Shown: positions 8,594 to 17,118 of the stretch, in pieces | How the letters are laid out: every line of letters starts with the position of its first letter | Position numbering within the stretch: the first letter of the stretch is position 1 | Origin: Streptomyces albidoflavus | GTDB lineage: Bacteria > Actinomycetota > Actinomycetes > Streptomycetales > Streptomycetaceae | Direction of reading: 5' to 3' | Length of the DNA stretch: 64,000 nucleotides | Assembly (NCBI RefSeq): GCF_000719955.1 | Contig: NZ_JOII01000002.1 | Span: 287,159-351,158 of the forward strand | Position numbers and translations under genes: made by a program | Notes under the pieces: model-generated | Database searches by the model: none | What the model was told of the DNA's origin: nothing | The model's input: the letters and a program-made list of their open reading frames with translations, nothing else

Positions 8594-8626
8594 ATGACCC
8601 AGACACCGCACGGGGAGACCCGATGA
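8594..8626 (+). CDS. Possible ten-codon upstream ORF coupled to the VOC gene
   Basis: ATG at 8594 opens a ten-codon ORF (MTQTPHGETR) whose TGA overlaps the ATG of the VOC gene as ATGA. A GTGAGG lies upstream but about 13 bases away, which is long. The overlap could give translational coupling or be chance. Confidence 0.3.
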   Translation: MTQTPHGETR

Positions 8627-9417
8627 CCACCGCCGGCACCTCGCGCATGGAGATCACCGGCAACGCGCTGACCGGCGCGCCCTGCTGGGCCACCCTGCTG
8701 ACCCACGACATCGCCGCCGCCCGCGACTTCTACGGGCAGGTGCTCGGCTGGGAGTTCGAGCCCTCCCCGATGGGTGAGGAGTGGTCCACCGCGACCGCCC
8801 ACGGCATCCCGGTGGCCAGCCTCGGCGCGGTCGCCAGCTCCCTGCCGATCGCCGTCGACTGGCTGGCGTACTTCGCGGTGGCCGACTCGAACGAGGCGGC
8901 CGGGCGGGTCCGGGAGCGCGGCGGGACGGTGGCGATCGGCCCGGTCGACACCCCCTCGGGGCGTGCCACCCTGGCCGCCGACCCGACGGGCCCGACGTTC
9001 GGCCTCTGGGAGGGCCGGATGGTCGACGACTGGCAGCACTGGCGGCTGCACCGCCCGTGGTGGCTGGTCCTGGAGAGCGCGGACCCCTTCGCCGCCGCCC
9101 TCTTCTACGGCGCGGTCCTGGACTGGGAGTACCGCGAGGGCGAGGACGCCGTGGGGTACGAGGACGACGAGATCGTGCTGCGCGACCACGGCCACGTCGC
9201 GGCCCGGCTCCGCCCCCGCGACCCGCAGAACCCGGCGCTCCACCCGCGCTGGAACCTGATCTTCCCGGTCCCCGACGTCGCCGAGGCGGCCCGCCGGGCG
9301 GTGGAACTGGGCGCGGTACGGCTGGCGGAGACCACCCCGGTCGCCGACGAGGGCGCGGTCCTGCGCGACCCGGACGGCGCGGTCTTCTCCCTGGCACCGG
9401 CCTCGGCCGGGCACTGA
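8623..9417 (+). CDS. VOC-family (glyoxalase/dioxygenase fold) two-domain protein
   Basis: Protein of 264 residues made of two tandem vicinal-oxygen-chelate domains, about 12-135 and 140-262. Each has the characteristic opening (CWATLLTHDIAAARDFYGQVLGWEFEP and, in the second, LESADPFAAALFYGAVLDWEY). This is the long, two-domain form often called hydroxylase or antibiotic-resistance-like in streptomycetes; the reaction is unknown. Metal ligands cannot be assigned with confidence. GGGGAG stands six bases before the ATG. It runs tail to tail with the decarboxylase gene, only ten bases apart. Confidence 0.85.
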   Translation: MTTAGTSRMEITGNALTGAPCWATLLTHDIAAARDFYGQVLGWEFEPSPMGEEWSTATAHGIPVASLGAVASSLPIAVDWLAYFAVADSNEAAGRVRERGGTVAIGPVDTPSGRATLAADPTGPTFGLWEGRMVDDWQHWRLHRPWWLVLESADPFAAALFYGAVLDWEYREGEDAVGYEDDEIVLRDHGHVAARLRPRDPQNPALHPRWNLIFPVPDVAEAARRAVELGAVRLAETTPVADEGAVLRDPDGAVFSLAPASAGH

Positions 9418-9427
9418 GACCCGCTCC

Positions 9428-10891
9428 TCACCCCTCCGCGACCACCCGTACGGTGTCCAGCCCCGGGTCCGCCGCGTCCGGCACCACCATGCCCGCCTCG
9501 ACCCCCGTCCGCAGGTAGCGCAGCACCTCGCGGGTCAGCCGTTCCCCGGGAAGCGCCGCCGGGATGCCGGGCGGGTACGGCGTGAGCATCTCGGCGGCCA
9601 CCCGGCCCTCGGCCTCCTGCCAGGGCACGTCCACCACCGGCCCGAAGAAGGCGTCCCTCGGCAGCACGACCTGCTCCGTCCGCAGCCCGTCGGGGCCTGG
9701 CACCTCCACCGGGCGGTCGCGTGGCAGCCCCCGGGCCTCGGCGGCGAGCCGGTGCAGCCCGGCCAGGAGTGCGTCGGCGCTCTCCGCGTCGTCGGCATGG
9801 GTGAGCTGGGCGTTGATCCGGCGGTGGTCCCCGAAGTGCAGGGAGAGACCCTGGGTGCGCAGGGCGTCCACGGCGCGGTACCCGCTGATGCCGAGGCCGC
9901 TCACGTCGATGATCAGCTGGAGCGGGTCGAGGTCCACGGCCCGCCCCGGTCCGCAGAAGTCCTCCCGGCCGTGCACGTGGAGGCCGTCGACCTCCTCGGC
10001 CCGCGCCCGTACCGAGGCGGCCAGCGCCAGCGCGTCGTCGTAGAGGGCCCGTCCGTGCTGGACCATCTGGCGGCGCCAGCCGTCGAGCGCGGCGTAGATC
10101 AGCACCGAGGAGCTGGTGGTGCCGAGGAGGTCTTCCCGGCTGCGCAGGGCGGCCGGGTCGACCAGGTCGCCCTGGAGGTGGAAGACGGAGCCCTGTTCCA
10201 GCCCGGAGCCCATCTTGTGCACCGAGGTGACGCAGACGTCGGCGCCGGCGTCCATCGCCCAGGTGGGCAGGTCGGGGTGGAAGGGCAGGTGGGCGCCCCA
10301 CGCCTCGTCCACCACCAGGGGCACCCCGTGGCGGTGGCAGACCTCGGCGATGGCGGCCAGGTCGGAGCAGGTGCCGTAGGGGGTGGGGGTGGTGACGAGG
10401 GCGCCCCGGGCGTCGGGGTGGCGGGCGAAGGCTTCCGCGTACGTCTCGGCGGACGGCGGGTGGGCGAGGTGCAGGTCCGGGTCCCACTGCGGGTCGACCC
10501 AGACGGGGCGGATGCCGGCGAGGACGAGGCCGGAGACGACCGACATGTGGGCGTCGCGGCCGATCAGCAGCTCCTCGTGGGGTCCGGCGACGGAGAGCAT
10601 GGCGGCCTTGACGGAGAGGGAGCTGCCGCAGGTGGAGAAGAAGGTGTGCTCGGCCCCGACCGCGTCGGCCATCAGCTCCTGGGCGCGCTGGAGCACCTGC
10701 CGTGAGGAGGTGCGGTCGTCCAGGCCGTTCATGGCGAGCAGGTCGCCCCGGAAGACGGCTTCGCCGAGGACGGCGCGCACCCGGGGGTCGGCGCCCCGGC
10801 CCTGCTTGTGGCCGGGCGGGGCGAAGGGGAGCTGCCGCTCGGCGTGGTAGGCGGCGAGGGCGTCGAGTACGGGTACCTGCTCGTGGTCCAT
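9428..10891 (-). CDS. Orn/Lys/Arg decarboxylase-family PLP enzyme
   Basis: Protein of 487 residues, fold-type I PLP enzyme of the bacterial ornithine/lysine/arginine decarboxylase family. The N-terminal LPFAPPGHKQGRG, the FSTCGSSLSVKAAM cofactor loop, VVDEAWGAH and the PLP-lysine motif TSVHKMGSG are visible. The short, wingless length resembles Gram-positive SpeA/YaaO-type enzymes rather than E. coli inducible decarboxylases. Substrate (arginine, lysine or ornithine) is not decidable. Start at 10891 (MDHEQVPVLDAL) begins the homology; the longer frame is unlikely. A -10 hexamer TAGGTT (10999-10994) stands about 100 bases upstream. Confidence 0.88.
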   Translation of the reverse strand: MDHEQVPVLDALAAYHAERQLPFAPPGHKQGRGADPRVRAVLGEAVFRGDLLAMNGLDDRTSSRQVLQRAQELMADAVGAEHTFFSTCGSSLSVKAAMLSVAGPHEELLIGRDAHMSVVSGLVLAGIRPVWVDPQWDPDLHLAHPPSAETYAEAFARHPDARGALVTTPTPYGTCSDLAAIAEVCHRHGVPLVVDEAWGAHLPFHPDLPTWAMDAGADVCVTSVHKMGSGLEQGSVFHLQGDLVDPAALRSREDLLGTTSSSVLIYAALDGWRRQMVQHGRALYDDALALAASVRARAEEVDGLHVHGREDFCGPGRAVDLDPLQLIIDVSGLGISGYRAVDALRTQGLSLHFGDHRRINAQLTHADDAESADALLAGLHRLAAEARGLPRDRPVEVPGPDGLRTEQVVLPRDAFFGPVVDVPWQEAEGRVAAEMLTPYPPGIPAALPGERLTREVLRYLRTGVEAGMVVPDAADPGLDTVRVVAEG

Positions 10892-11092
10892 GGAGCGCGG
10901 ATTCCCGGTCCGGGTCCACGGGAAAACGGGCGGCGCCCCCGTCTGGGCCGGACGGGTCAACGGGCACCTCCCGGGCACCCGGACGAGAGGCAGAACCTAT
11001 CGCCCCCTTCGTTTCCCCTCCCCCGCCCCGGGCACCCCGGCCAGTAGCGGCATCGTGCCGAGAGGTGCCCCCGGCTAGCGGAAGGAGCGGCG

Positions 11093-12277
11093 ATGCGTGC
11101 GGTGACCTGGCAGGGCAGGCGGGACGTCCGGGTGGAGACGGTGCCCGACCCACGGATCGAGGAGCCCACCGACGTGATCGTCCGCGTCACCTCCACCGGG
11201 ATCTGCGGCTCCGACCTCCATCTGTACGAACCGCTCGGCCCGTTCCTCGACCCCGGCGACATCCTCGGCCACGAGCCGATGGGCATCGTCGAGGAGGTCG
11301 GCGGCGCGGTGACGGCGCTGAAGCCCGGGGACCGGGTGGTGGTGCCGTTCAACGTCTCGTGCGGCGACTGCTTCATGTGTGACCAGGGCCTCCAGTCCCA
11401 GTGCGAGACCACACAGGTCACCGAGTACGGCACGGGCGCCGCGCTCTTCGGGTACACGAAGCTGTACGGCCAGGTGCCCGGCGGGCAGGCCGAGTACCTG
11501 CGCGTGCCCTTCGGCAACACCCTGCCGGTGAAGGTCGGGCACGGGCCGCCGGACGACCGCTACGTCTACCTCTCCGACGTGCTGCCCACCGCCTGGCAGG
11601 CGGTGGAGTACGCCTCGGTGCCCCCGGACGGCACCGTGGTCGTGCTCGGGCTGGGGCCGATCGGTGACATGGCCGCGCGGATCGCGCTGCACCGGGGTGC
11701 GGGCCGGGTGCTCGGCGTGGACCTGGTGCCGGACCGGCTCAACCGGGCGGCCGCGCACGGGGTGATCCCGCTGGACTGGCGCCGGTACGGCAAGGACCTG
11801 CCTGAGGCGGTGGCGGAGTACACCGGGGGCCGGGGCGCCGACGCGGTGATCGACGCGGTCGGCATGGAGGCACACGGCTCGCCGGTGGCCAAGGGCGCCC
11901 AGCGGGCGGTGGGGCTGCTGCCGGACGCGGTGGCGCAGCCGCTGATGGAGCACGCGGGGGTGGACCGGCTCGCGGCGCTGCACATGGCGATGCGGCTGGT
12001 GCGCAGGGGCGGCACGGTCTCGGTATCGGGGGTGTACGGGGGCGCGCTCGACCCGATGCCGCTGCTGACCATGTTCGACCGGCAGATCCAGCTGCGGATG
12101 GGGCAGGCCAACGTCCTGCGGTGGGTGCCGGAGATCCTGCCGCTCCTCGACGACGAGGACGTGCTCGGCGTCGACCACTTCGCCACCCACGCGATGCCGC
12201 TGGAGGAGGCACCGAAGGCGTACGCGATGTTCCAGGAGAAGGCCGACGGCATGGTGAAGACCCTGCTCAAGCCCTGA
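11093..12277 (+). CDS. Zinc-dependent alcohol dehydrogenase (formaldehyde-dehydrogenase-like)
   Basis: Medium-chain dehydrogenase of 394 residues. Catalytic zinc region GICGSDLHLYE (about 38-48) and GHEPMGIVEEVG; structural zinc lobe CGDCFMCDQGLQSQC; Rossmann fold with VLGLGPIGDMAARIA. The length and the insertion after the structural lobe match the glutathione-independent formaldehyde dehydrogenase-like subfamily. GGAAGGAG precedes the ATG by six to seven bases. Monocistronic; a strong bidirectional hairpin follows. Substrate in vivo unknown. Confidence 0.9.
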   Translation: MRAVTWQGRRDVRVETVPDPRIEEPTDVIVRVTSTGICGSDLHLYEPLGPFLDPGDILGHEPMGIVEEVGGAVTALKPGDRVVVPFNVSCGDCFMCDQGLQSQCETTQVTEYGTGAALFGYTKLYGQVPGGQAEYLRVPFGNTLPVKVGHGPPDDRYVYLSDVLPTAWQAVEYASVPPDGTVVVLGLGPIGDMAARIALHRGAGRVLGVDLVPDRLNRAAAHGVIPLDWRRYGKDLPEAVAEYTGGRGADAVIDAVGMEAHGSPVAKGAQRAVGLLPDAVAQPLMEHAGVDRLAALHMAMRLVRRGGTVSVSGVYGGALDPMPLLTMFDRQIQLRMGQANVLRWVPEILPLLDDEDVLGVDHFATHAMPLEEAPKAYAMFQEKADGMVKTLLKP

Positions 12278-12299
12278 GCGGGGGCGAGCGGGCGGACAC

Positions 12300-12340
12300 G
12301 CACCGGTGCCCCGGCCACGAGGTGGCCGGGGCACCGGTGC
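12300..12340. terminator. Bidirectional hairpin terminator between convergent genes
   Basis: Perfect 19-bp stem (12300-12318 with 12322-12340) and a three-base loop, midway between the dehydrogenase stop (12277) and the stop of the opposing small gene (12363). One of the strongest hairpins in the window. Confidence 0.85.
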
Positions 12341-12362
12341 GGGGTGACGCCGACGCTTCAGG

Positions 12363-12572
12363 TCAGCGGCGGGTGAACTCGGCCTCGGCCTCGAAGCCGG
12401 CGCCCTTGAAGTCCTTGACGACGATGTCGCCGACCTTGACCACGGTGCCGTGGACCTTCCAGCCCTCGACCTCGAACTCGGCGCTGCCGCCACCGGAGGC
12501 GGCGGCGGGGGAGGCGGCAAGGAGGGCGGCGGTGCCGACGCCGGCCAGGGTGATCGCCATACGACGGATCAT
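12363..12572 (-). CDS. Small secreted protein, unknown function
   Basis: Protein of 69 residues: Arg-containing start, Ala-rich hydrophobic core and an ASPAAAS site that suggests cleavage near residue 25 by signal peptidase I. The mature part, only about 44 residues, is GSAEFEVEGWKVHGTVVKVG followed by a short basic tail. No family recognised. A good ribosome site (GGAG, six bases before the ATG) and high third-position GC support that it is translated. Probably exported by Sec. It is monocistronic and diverges from the SnoaL-like gene. Confidence 0.7.
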   Translation of the reverse strand: MIRRMAITLAGVGTAALLAASPAAASGGGSAEFEVEGWKVHGTVVKVGDIVVKDFKGAGFEAEAEFTRR

Positions 12573-12760
12573 GGAACGCTCCACTTCTCTGTAAGGGGTG
12601 TACCGAGCGTCACGTACGCTAATCGGCTCGTCACGCGGGGTGAGGGACCATGCGGTGCGGCGCGCTCCGGTTCCCTCGCTCGGCCGAAGCCACCGCTCCG
12701 CCGCCGGGTGGGCGGTGCACGTGTCTTGGCCCCGGCGCCCGGGTGCCCAACACTGAGGTG

Positions 12761-13228
12761 ATGACGCAGCGTGTGGAGCTCGCGACCGTTCTGGACCGTC
12801 TCGCCGTCGACACCCTGGTGACCGAGTACGCCCGCGCCGTGGCGGGCGGGGACCCGGAGGCGTGCCGTCCGCTCTGCGTGCCGGGGGCGGTCCTCGACGA
12901 CCCGGTGCTCGACGTACGGCAGGAGAACCGGGGGCGCACCGTCCCCCGCCCGCAGGGCCGTGACGAGGGCCCCCGGCCCTACCAGCACCTGATCGTGAAC
13001 CGCCGGGTGGCCTTCGAGCGCCGGGAGGGCGAGGTGGGCGACCTCGCCGTGGTGGACGCCGACTTCGTGACCCCCATGCGGAGCAACGGGCCGGGCCGGA
13101 TCGCGGACACCGTGCGGGGCGGCCGGTACCGCATGCGGGGCGTGCGCACCGCCGAGGGCTGGCGGCTGAGCGAGGTGGTCGCACAGGAGGTCTGGCAGGG
13201 CGGGGCGTCCGTGGCCGGTCCGAACTGA
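12761..13228 (+). CDS. SnoaL/NTF2-like protein
   Basis: Protein of 155 residues with the cone-shaped SnoaL-like/NTF2 fold signature: an N-terminal helix region LDRLAVDTLVTEYARAVAGG and the later VNRRVAFERREGEVGDLAVV sheet region. Members are cyclases, hydratases or ligand-binding proteins; no catalytic residue set can be named here. An in-frame GTG lies one codon before the ATG. AACACT six bases before the ATG could be a -10 for leaderless expression, though GAGG also lies close. No context clue to function. Confidence 0.7.
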   Translation: MTQRVELATVLDRLAVDTLVTEYARAVAGGDPEACRPLCVPGAVLDDPVLDVRQENRGRTVPRPQGRDEGPRPYQHLIVNRRVAFERREGEVGDLAVVDADFVTPMRSNGPGRIADTVRGGRYRMRGVRTAEGWRLSEVVAQEVWQGGASVAGPN

Positions 13229-13291
13229 CCTGGCGGTCGCGGGCCCGGGCCGCAGACTGGAACTCCCCGCTCCGAGCCGCGGCCTCAAGGG

Positions 13292-14812
13292 GTGAGCCAG
13301 GTGGTCCAGCGAGCGACGTCCGGCCCCCGTCCGTCCTGGTGGCGCGCGCCCGCCGCGCTGTTCGCCGGCGGGCTGCCCGCGCCGGTCTTCCCGGCGCCCG
13401 GCTGGTGGTGGTGGGCGCCGTTCTGCCTCGTCCCCTGGCTGCTGCTGCTCCGCACCGCGCCGACCGCGCGGCGGGCCGCCCTGGAGGGCTGGCTGGGCGG
13501 GCTCGGCTTCATGCTGGCGGTGCACCACTGGCTGATGCCGAGCCTGCACGTCTTCACCCTGGTCCTCGCCGCGCTCCTCGGACTGGCGTGGGCGCCCTGG
13601 GGAATGCTGGCCCGCGCCCTGCTCGCCGGTCCGGGCACGGCGTGGCGCGCGGTGACGGCGCCGGCGGGGGTGGCCTCGGGGTGGCTGGTGATCGAGCTGG
13701 TGCGGTCCTGGCAGGGGCTGGGCGGGCCGTGGGGACTGCTGGGCGCCAGTCAGTGGCAGGTCGGTCCGGCGCTGCGGCTCTTCCCGGTCGGCGGGGTCTG
13801 GCTGGTGAGCCTGCTGCTGGTGGCGGTCAACACGGCCCTGGTCGTGGTGGCGGCCTCCCCGCGCGCCCGGTGGGCCACCCTCGCGGCCGGGGCGGCGGTG
13901 GCCGCGCTCGCCACCGGGGTAGCGGCGGCCGCCCCGCGTCCCGTACCCGCCGACCGCCCGGCCCGGATCGCGGTGGTGCAGCCGGGGGTGGTCCCGGGCG
14001 CGGCCCAGCGGTTCGACCGGCAGGAGCGGCTGACGGCTGGGCTGGCCGGGCGGGGTGCGGAGCTGGTGGTGTGGGGGGAGAGTTCGGTCGGCTTCGACCT
14101 CGCCGCCCGGCCGGACCTGGCGGGCCGGCTGGCGGCCCTGTCCCGGCGGACCGGCGCGGAACTGCTGGTCAACGTCGACGCCCGCCGCCGGGGCCGCCCA
14201 GGGATCTCCAAGACCTCGGTACTGGTGGGAGCCTCGGGGCCGACCGGCCCCCGGTACGACAAGATGCGGCTGGTCCCCTTCGGCGAGTACGTCCCGGCGC
14301 GGTCGCTGCTGGGCTGGGCGACGTCGGTGGGACGGGCGGCCGGCGAGGACCGGCACCCCGGGACCCGGCAGGTGGTGATGGAGACCTCGGGCGGGCTGCG
14401 GACCGGGCCGCTGGTCTGCTTCGAGACGGCCTTCCCCGACTTGAGCCGACGGCTGGCGCGGGCGGGGGCCGGGCTGATCGTGGCCCAGTCCTCCACCTCG
14501 ACCTTCCAGCAGAGCTGGGCGCCGGCCCAGCACGCCTCCCTGGCGGCGGTGCGGGCGGCCGAGTCGGGCCGCCCCGTCGTCCACGCGACGCTCACCGGGG
14601 TGAGCGCCGTCTTCGACGCCTCGGGCCGGCCGGTCGGCCCCCGGCTCGGCACCGACCGCGGCACCACTGGGCTGTACGAGGTCCGTCCCGCCTCCGGTTC
14701 CACCGCCTACGTGCGGTTCGGGGACTGGACGGTCTACGCGGCGGTGGCGTGGCTGGCGGTGGCGGGCGGCGTGGTCGCGGTCCGCCGGGTCAGGGGGCGC
14801 GGGGACAGGTAG
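13292..14812 (+). CDS. lnt: Apolipoprotein N-acyltransferase
   Basis: Membrane enzyme of 506 residues that adds the third acyl chain to the N-terminal cysteine of lipoproteins. About six to eight N-terminal membrane segments (1-215) are followed by the carbon-nitrogen hydrolase domain and a last anchor at the C-terminus. The catalytic triad is visible: Glu263 (WGESSVG), Lys324 (YDKMRLVPFGEYVP) and Cys376 (LVCFETAFPDL). Streptomycetes encode two such enzymes; I cannot say which this is. GTG start with AAGGGG just upstream. The usual Pro before the catalytic Glu (WPES/WPET) is Gly here. Confidence 0.9.
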   Translation: MSQVVQRATSGPRPSWWRAPAALFAGGLPAPVFPAPGWWWWAPFCLVPWLLLLRTAPTARRAALEGWLGGLGFMLAVHHWLMPSLHVFTLVLAALLGLAWAPWGMLARALLAGPGTAWRAVTAPAGVASGWLVIELVRSWQGLGGPWGLLGASQWQVGPALRLFPVGGVWLVSLLLVAVNTALVVVAASPRARWATLAAGAAVAALATGVAAAAPRPVPADRPARIAVVQPGVVPGAAQRFDRQERLTAGLAGRGAELVVWGESSVGFDLAARPDLAGRLAALSRRTGAELLVNVDARRRGRPGISKTSVLVGASGPTGPRYDKMRLVPFGEYVPARSLLGWATSVGRAAGEDRHPGTRQVVMETSGGLRTGPLVCFETAFPDLSRRLARAGAGLIVAQSSTSTFQQSWAPAQHASLAAVRAAESGRPVVHATLTGVSAVFDASGRPVGPRLGTDRGTTGLYEVRPASGSTAYVRFGDWTVYAAVAWLAVAGGVVAVRRVRGRGDR

Positions 14813-14825
14813 TCCGGCGGTGGGA

Positions 14826-15731
14826 CTACCCCGCCGCGGCCTCGGCCTCGCGCACCACGCGTTCGCACAGTTCGTGGGTCTCCAGCGCGTCCCGGGCATC
14901 CAGGCGCTCCCCGGCGCGGACCGCGTCGAGGAAGGCGAGGGCGGCCTGCTCGATGCCGCGCTGGCGCGGGACCGGGACCCAGTCGCCCCGGCGGCGGACG
15001 CTGGGCTGGCCCTTGTGGTCGACGATGTCGGAGAGGTTGAGGACCTGGCGCTTGGCGTCCTGGCCCGAGACCTCCAGGATCTCCTCGGTGGAGCCGCTGA
15101 GCCGGTTCATCACGCCGAGCGCGGTGAAGCCGTCCCCGCCGAGCTGGAGCACCGCGTGGTGCAGGAGCCCGCCCTCGGCCCGGACCCGGATGCCGACGTG
15201 GTCGACCGGTCCCGGCGCCAGGAAGCGCAGGGTGTCGATCACGTGGATGAAATCGTCGAAGACGAAGCCGCGCGGGTGCTCGGGGAGGCCGACCCGGTTC
15301 TTCTGGAGGACGATCAGGTCGCGCGGGTGCTCCAGGCACTGGCGGTAGGCGGGCGCGTACCGCCGGTTGAAGCCTACGGCCAGCGGGACTCCGCGCTCCT
15401 GGGCCAGGGCGACGAGCCGCTCGGAGGCGGCGTAGTCGTAGGCGAGCGGTTTGTCGACATAGGTGGGAATCCCGGCCTCGATCAGGCGGCGGACCAGCTC
15501 CTCGTGGACCTCGGTCGGCGCGTGCACGAAGGCCGCGTCCGGGCGGGCCGCGAGCAGGGAGTCGAGTTCCTGGTGGCACTGCTCGGCGGGCAGGTGGTAC
15601 GCGGCCGCCGTGCGGGCCAGCGTGGCGGGGGTGCGGGTCTGGAGGTGGAGTTCGACGCCGGGCTGGGCGGTCAGCACCGGCAGGTACGCCTTCTGCGCGA
15701 TGTCCCCGAGTCCGATGCAGCCGACCCTCAT
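14826..15731 (-). CDS. Gfo/Idh/MocA-family oxidoreductase
   Basis: NAD(P)-dependent oxidoreductase of 301 residues. Rossmann motif GCIGLGDIAQKAYLPVL at 4-20; the catalytic-region lysine motif YVDKPLAYDY near residue 92; then the dehydrogenase C-terminal domain. Members oxidise sugars, inositols or similar cyclic substrates; the substrate here is not known. Its ATG overlaps the TGA of the monooxygenase gene (ATGA at 15728-15731), so the two form a coupled operon, probably controlled by the divergent TetR gene at 17119. Confidence 0.88.
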   Translation of the reverse strand: MRVGCIGLGDIAQKAYLPVLTAQPGVELHLQTRTPATLARTAAAYHLPAEQCHQELDSLLAARPDAAFVHAPTEVHEELVRRLIEAGIPTYVDKPLAYDYAASERLVALAQERGVPLAVGFNRRYAPAYRQCLEHPRDLIVLQKNRVGLPEHPRGFVFDDFIHVIDTLRFLAPGPVDHVGIRVRAEGGLLHHAVLQLGGDGFTALGVMNRLSGSTEEILEVSGQDAKRQVLNLSDIVDHKGQPSVRRRGDWVPVPRQRGIEQAALAFLDAVRAGERLDARDALETHELCERVVREAEAAAG

Positions 15732-17023
15732 GTACCGCTCCCCGTCTCCTCGCCGTGGCGGCCCTCCGGACGGGCGCCGCGTGCGGGGGCAGCATACGTG
15801 CGCTCCGGCGGCCGCCAGTCGGTGATCCCGGCGAAGGAGCGGAGGACGAGGTCGGGTCCGAGCCTGCTGGCCGTGGCGACCAGCGCGTCGCGGGCCCGGA
15901 CCGCGAGGGCGGGGCGCAGCAGGGTGAGCGCCCCGGCCTTGGCGGCCCGCGCGACGACGGCACTGGTACGCGGCAGCCGGTCGGCGCTGTACGCGGCGAG
16001 GCCGGGCCCCGGCGGGGTGCCCGGGGCGAGGTGGTGGGCGAGGACCACGCCGTCCTCGATCGCCTGGTTGCCGCCCTGGCCGAGGCTGGGCGTCATGGCG
16101 TGGGCGGCGTCCCCGAGGAGGGCGACCCGGCCGCGGTGGTGGGCGGGGAGCGGCCGGCGCATGTGGCGGACGTCGTGGCGCAGGACGCCCTCCGGTGCGG
16201 CCGCCGCGAGCAGGGCGGGCACGGGGTGGTGCCAGTCGCCGAAGCGGCGCAGCAGCTCGGCGCGTTCGTCCTCGGCGTGGCCGCCTTCGGGGACGGCGGC
16301 GGCCGCGTAGGCGTAGACGGTGCCGTCGTGGAGCGGGTGGCTGCCCCACAGGGCGCCGCGGCCCCAGGTCTCGTGGGGTGCGAAGGGTTCGGCGGGGGCG
16401 GGGACCATGATGCGCCAGGTGGTGAACCCGGCGTACTCGGGGCCCGGGTGGTCCGGGAAGAGGAGGCGGCGGGTGGCGGAGCCGATGCCGTCGGCGGCGA
16501 CGACGAGGTCGGCGGTCAGCTCGCCGGTGGCGGTCCGCACCCGGGCCGGGCGGCGGGGGTCGTCGGCGGCGCCGGGGTCGGTCACCTCGGCTGCGGCGTC
16601 GACGCGTACCGCGTCCTCGGGGAGCCGGGCGCGGAGCAGGTCGATCAGGGTGGACCGGTGGAGCAGGACCAGGTTGTCGCCGTACCGCTCGCCGGCCTCC
16701 TCGCTGCTGGTGCGGGCCAGCCACCGTCCGTCGGGGGCGCGCAGGCCGCCCGAGCCCTGCCAGGCGGCCAGGTCGCGGACGGCGTCGCCGACGCCGACCC
16801 GGTCGAGGGCGCGCTGGCCGTTGGGGGCCAGGGAGATGGCGGCGCCGACCGGTTCGAGGGTGGGCGACCGCTCCAGGACGGTGACGTGCCAGCCCCGGGC
16901 GGCCAGGCCCGCCGCCGCGGTGAGGCCCCCGATCCCGGCGCCGATGACGAGGGCGCGGCGGCCCGGCTCGCCCGCGGAGGTGCCCGGGTCCCGGGCGGGT
17001 GTGGTTCCGGTGCCGTTCTCCAT
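15728..17023 (-). CDS. FAD-dependent monooxygenase
   Basis: Flavoprotein of 431 residues of the para-hydroxybenzoate hydroxylase/UbiH type. FAD motif GAGIGGLTAAAGLAARG at 28-44, the DG motif AADGIGSATR, and the GD motif ALLGDAAHAMTPSLGQGGNQ. These enzymes hydroxylate aromatic or conjugated ring substrates using NAD(P)H and oxygen. It heads an operon with the Gfo/Idh enzyme and faces a TetR regulator across twin operators, a layout typical of inducible detoxification or catabolism. The inducer and substrate cannot be inferred. Confidence 0.9.
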   Translation of the reverse strand: MENGTGTTPARDPGTSAGEPGRRALVIGAGIGGLTAAAGLAARGWHVTVLERSPTLEPVGAAISLAPNGQRALDRVGVGDAVRDLAAWQGSGGLRAPDGRWLARTSSEEAGERYGDNLVLLHRSTLIDLLRARLPEDAVRVDAAAEVTDPGAADDPRRPARVRTATGELTADLVVAADGIGSATRRLLFPDHPGPEYAGFTTWRIMVPAPAEPFAPHETWGRGALWGSHPLHDGTVYAYAAAAVPEGGHAEDERAELLRRFGDWHHPVPALLAAAAPEGVLRHDVRHMRRPLPAHHRGRVALLGDAAHAMTPSLGQGGNQAIEDGVVLAHHLAPGTPPGPGLAAYSADRLPRTSAVVARAAKAGALTLLRPALAVRARDALVATASRLGPDLVLRSFAGITDWRPPERTYAAPARGARPEGRHGEETGSGT

Positions 17024-17051
17024 GGCGCTCGCCTTTCACGCGGGATGGCGT

Positions 17052-17067
17052 CACTACGCCTGTAGTG
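17052..17067. promoter_or_regulatory. Operator copy 1 between monooxygenase and TetR gene
   Basis: Perfect dyad CACTAC-N4-GTAGTG. It matches a second copy at 17084-17099. It lies 29 bases upstream of the monooxygenase ATG, so binding would block that transcript. Confidence 0.75.
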
Positions 17068-17083
17068 GCCTCATGTCCGACCG

Positions 17084-17099
17084 TACTACATCCGTAGTG
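17084..17099. promoter_or_regulatory. Operator copy 2 between monooxygenase and TetR gene
   Basis: Dyad TACTAC-N4-GTAGTG, one mismatch in the outermost pair. Its centre is 32 bp from copy 1, three helical turns, so two dimers could bind the same face. It sits where the -35 of the tetR promoter would be. Confidence 0.75.
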
Positions 17100-17106
17100 G
17101 ACTGGG

Positions 17107-17118
17107 TAGGATGCGGCC
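17107..17118 (+). promoter_or_regulatory. Leaderless -10 element of the TetR gene
   Basis: TAGGAT at 17107-17112 followed by six bases and the ATG at 17119. No ribosome site precedes the ATG, so the transcript probably starts at the start codon. Confidence 0.6.
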
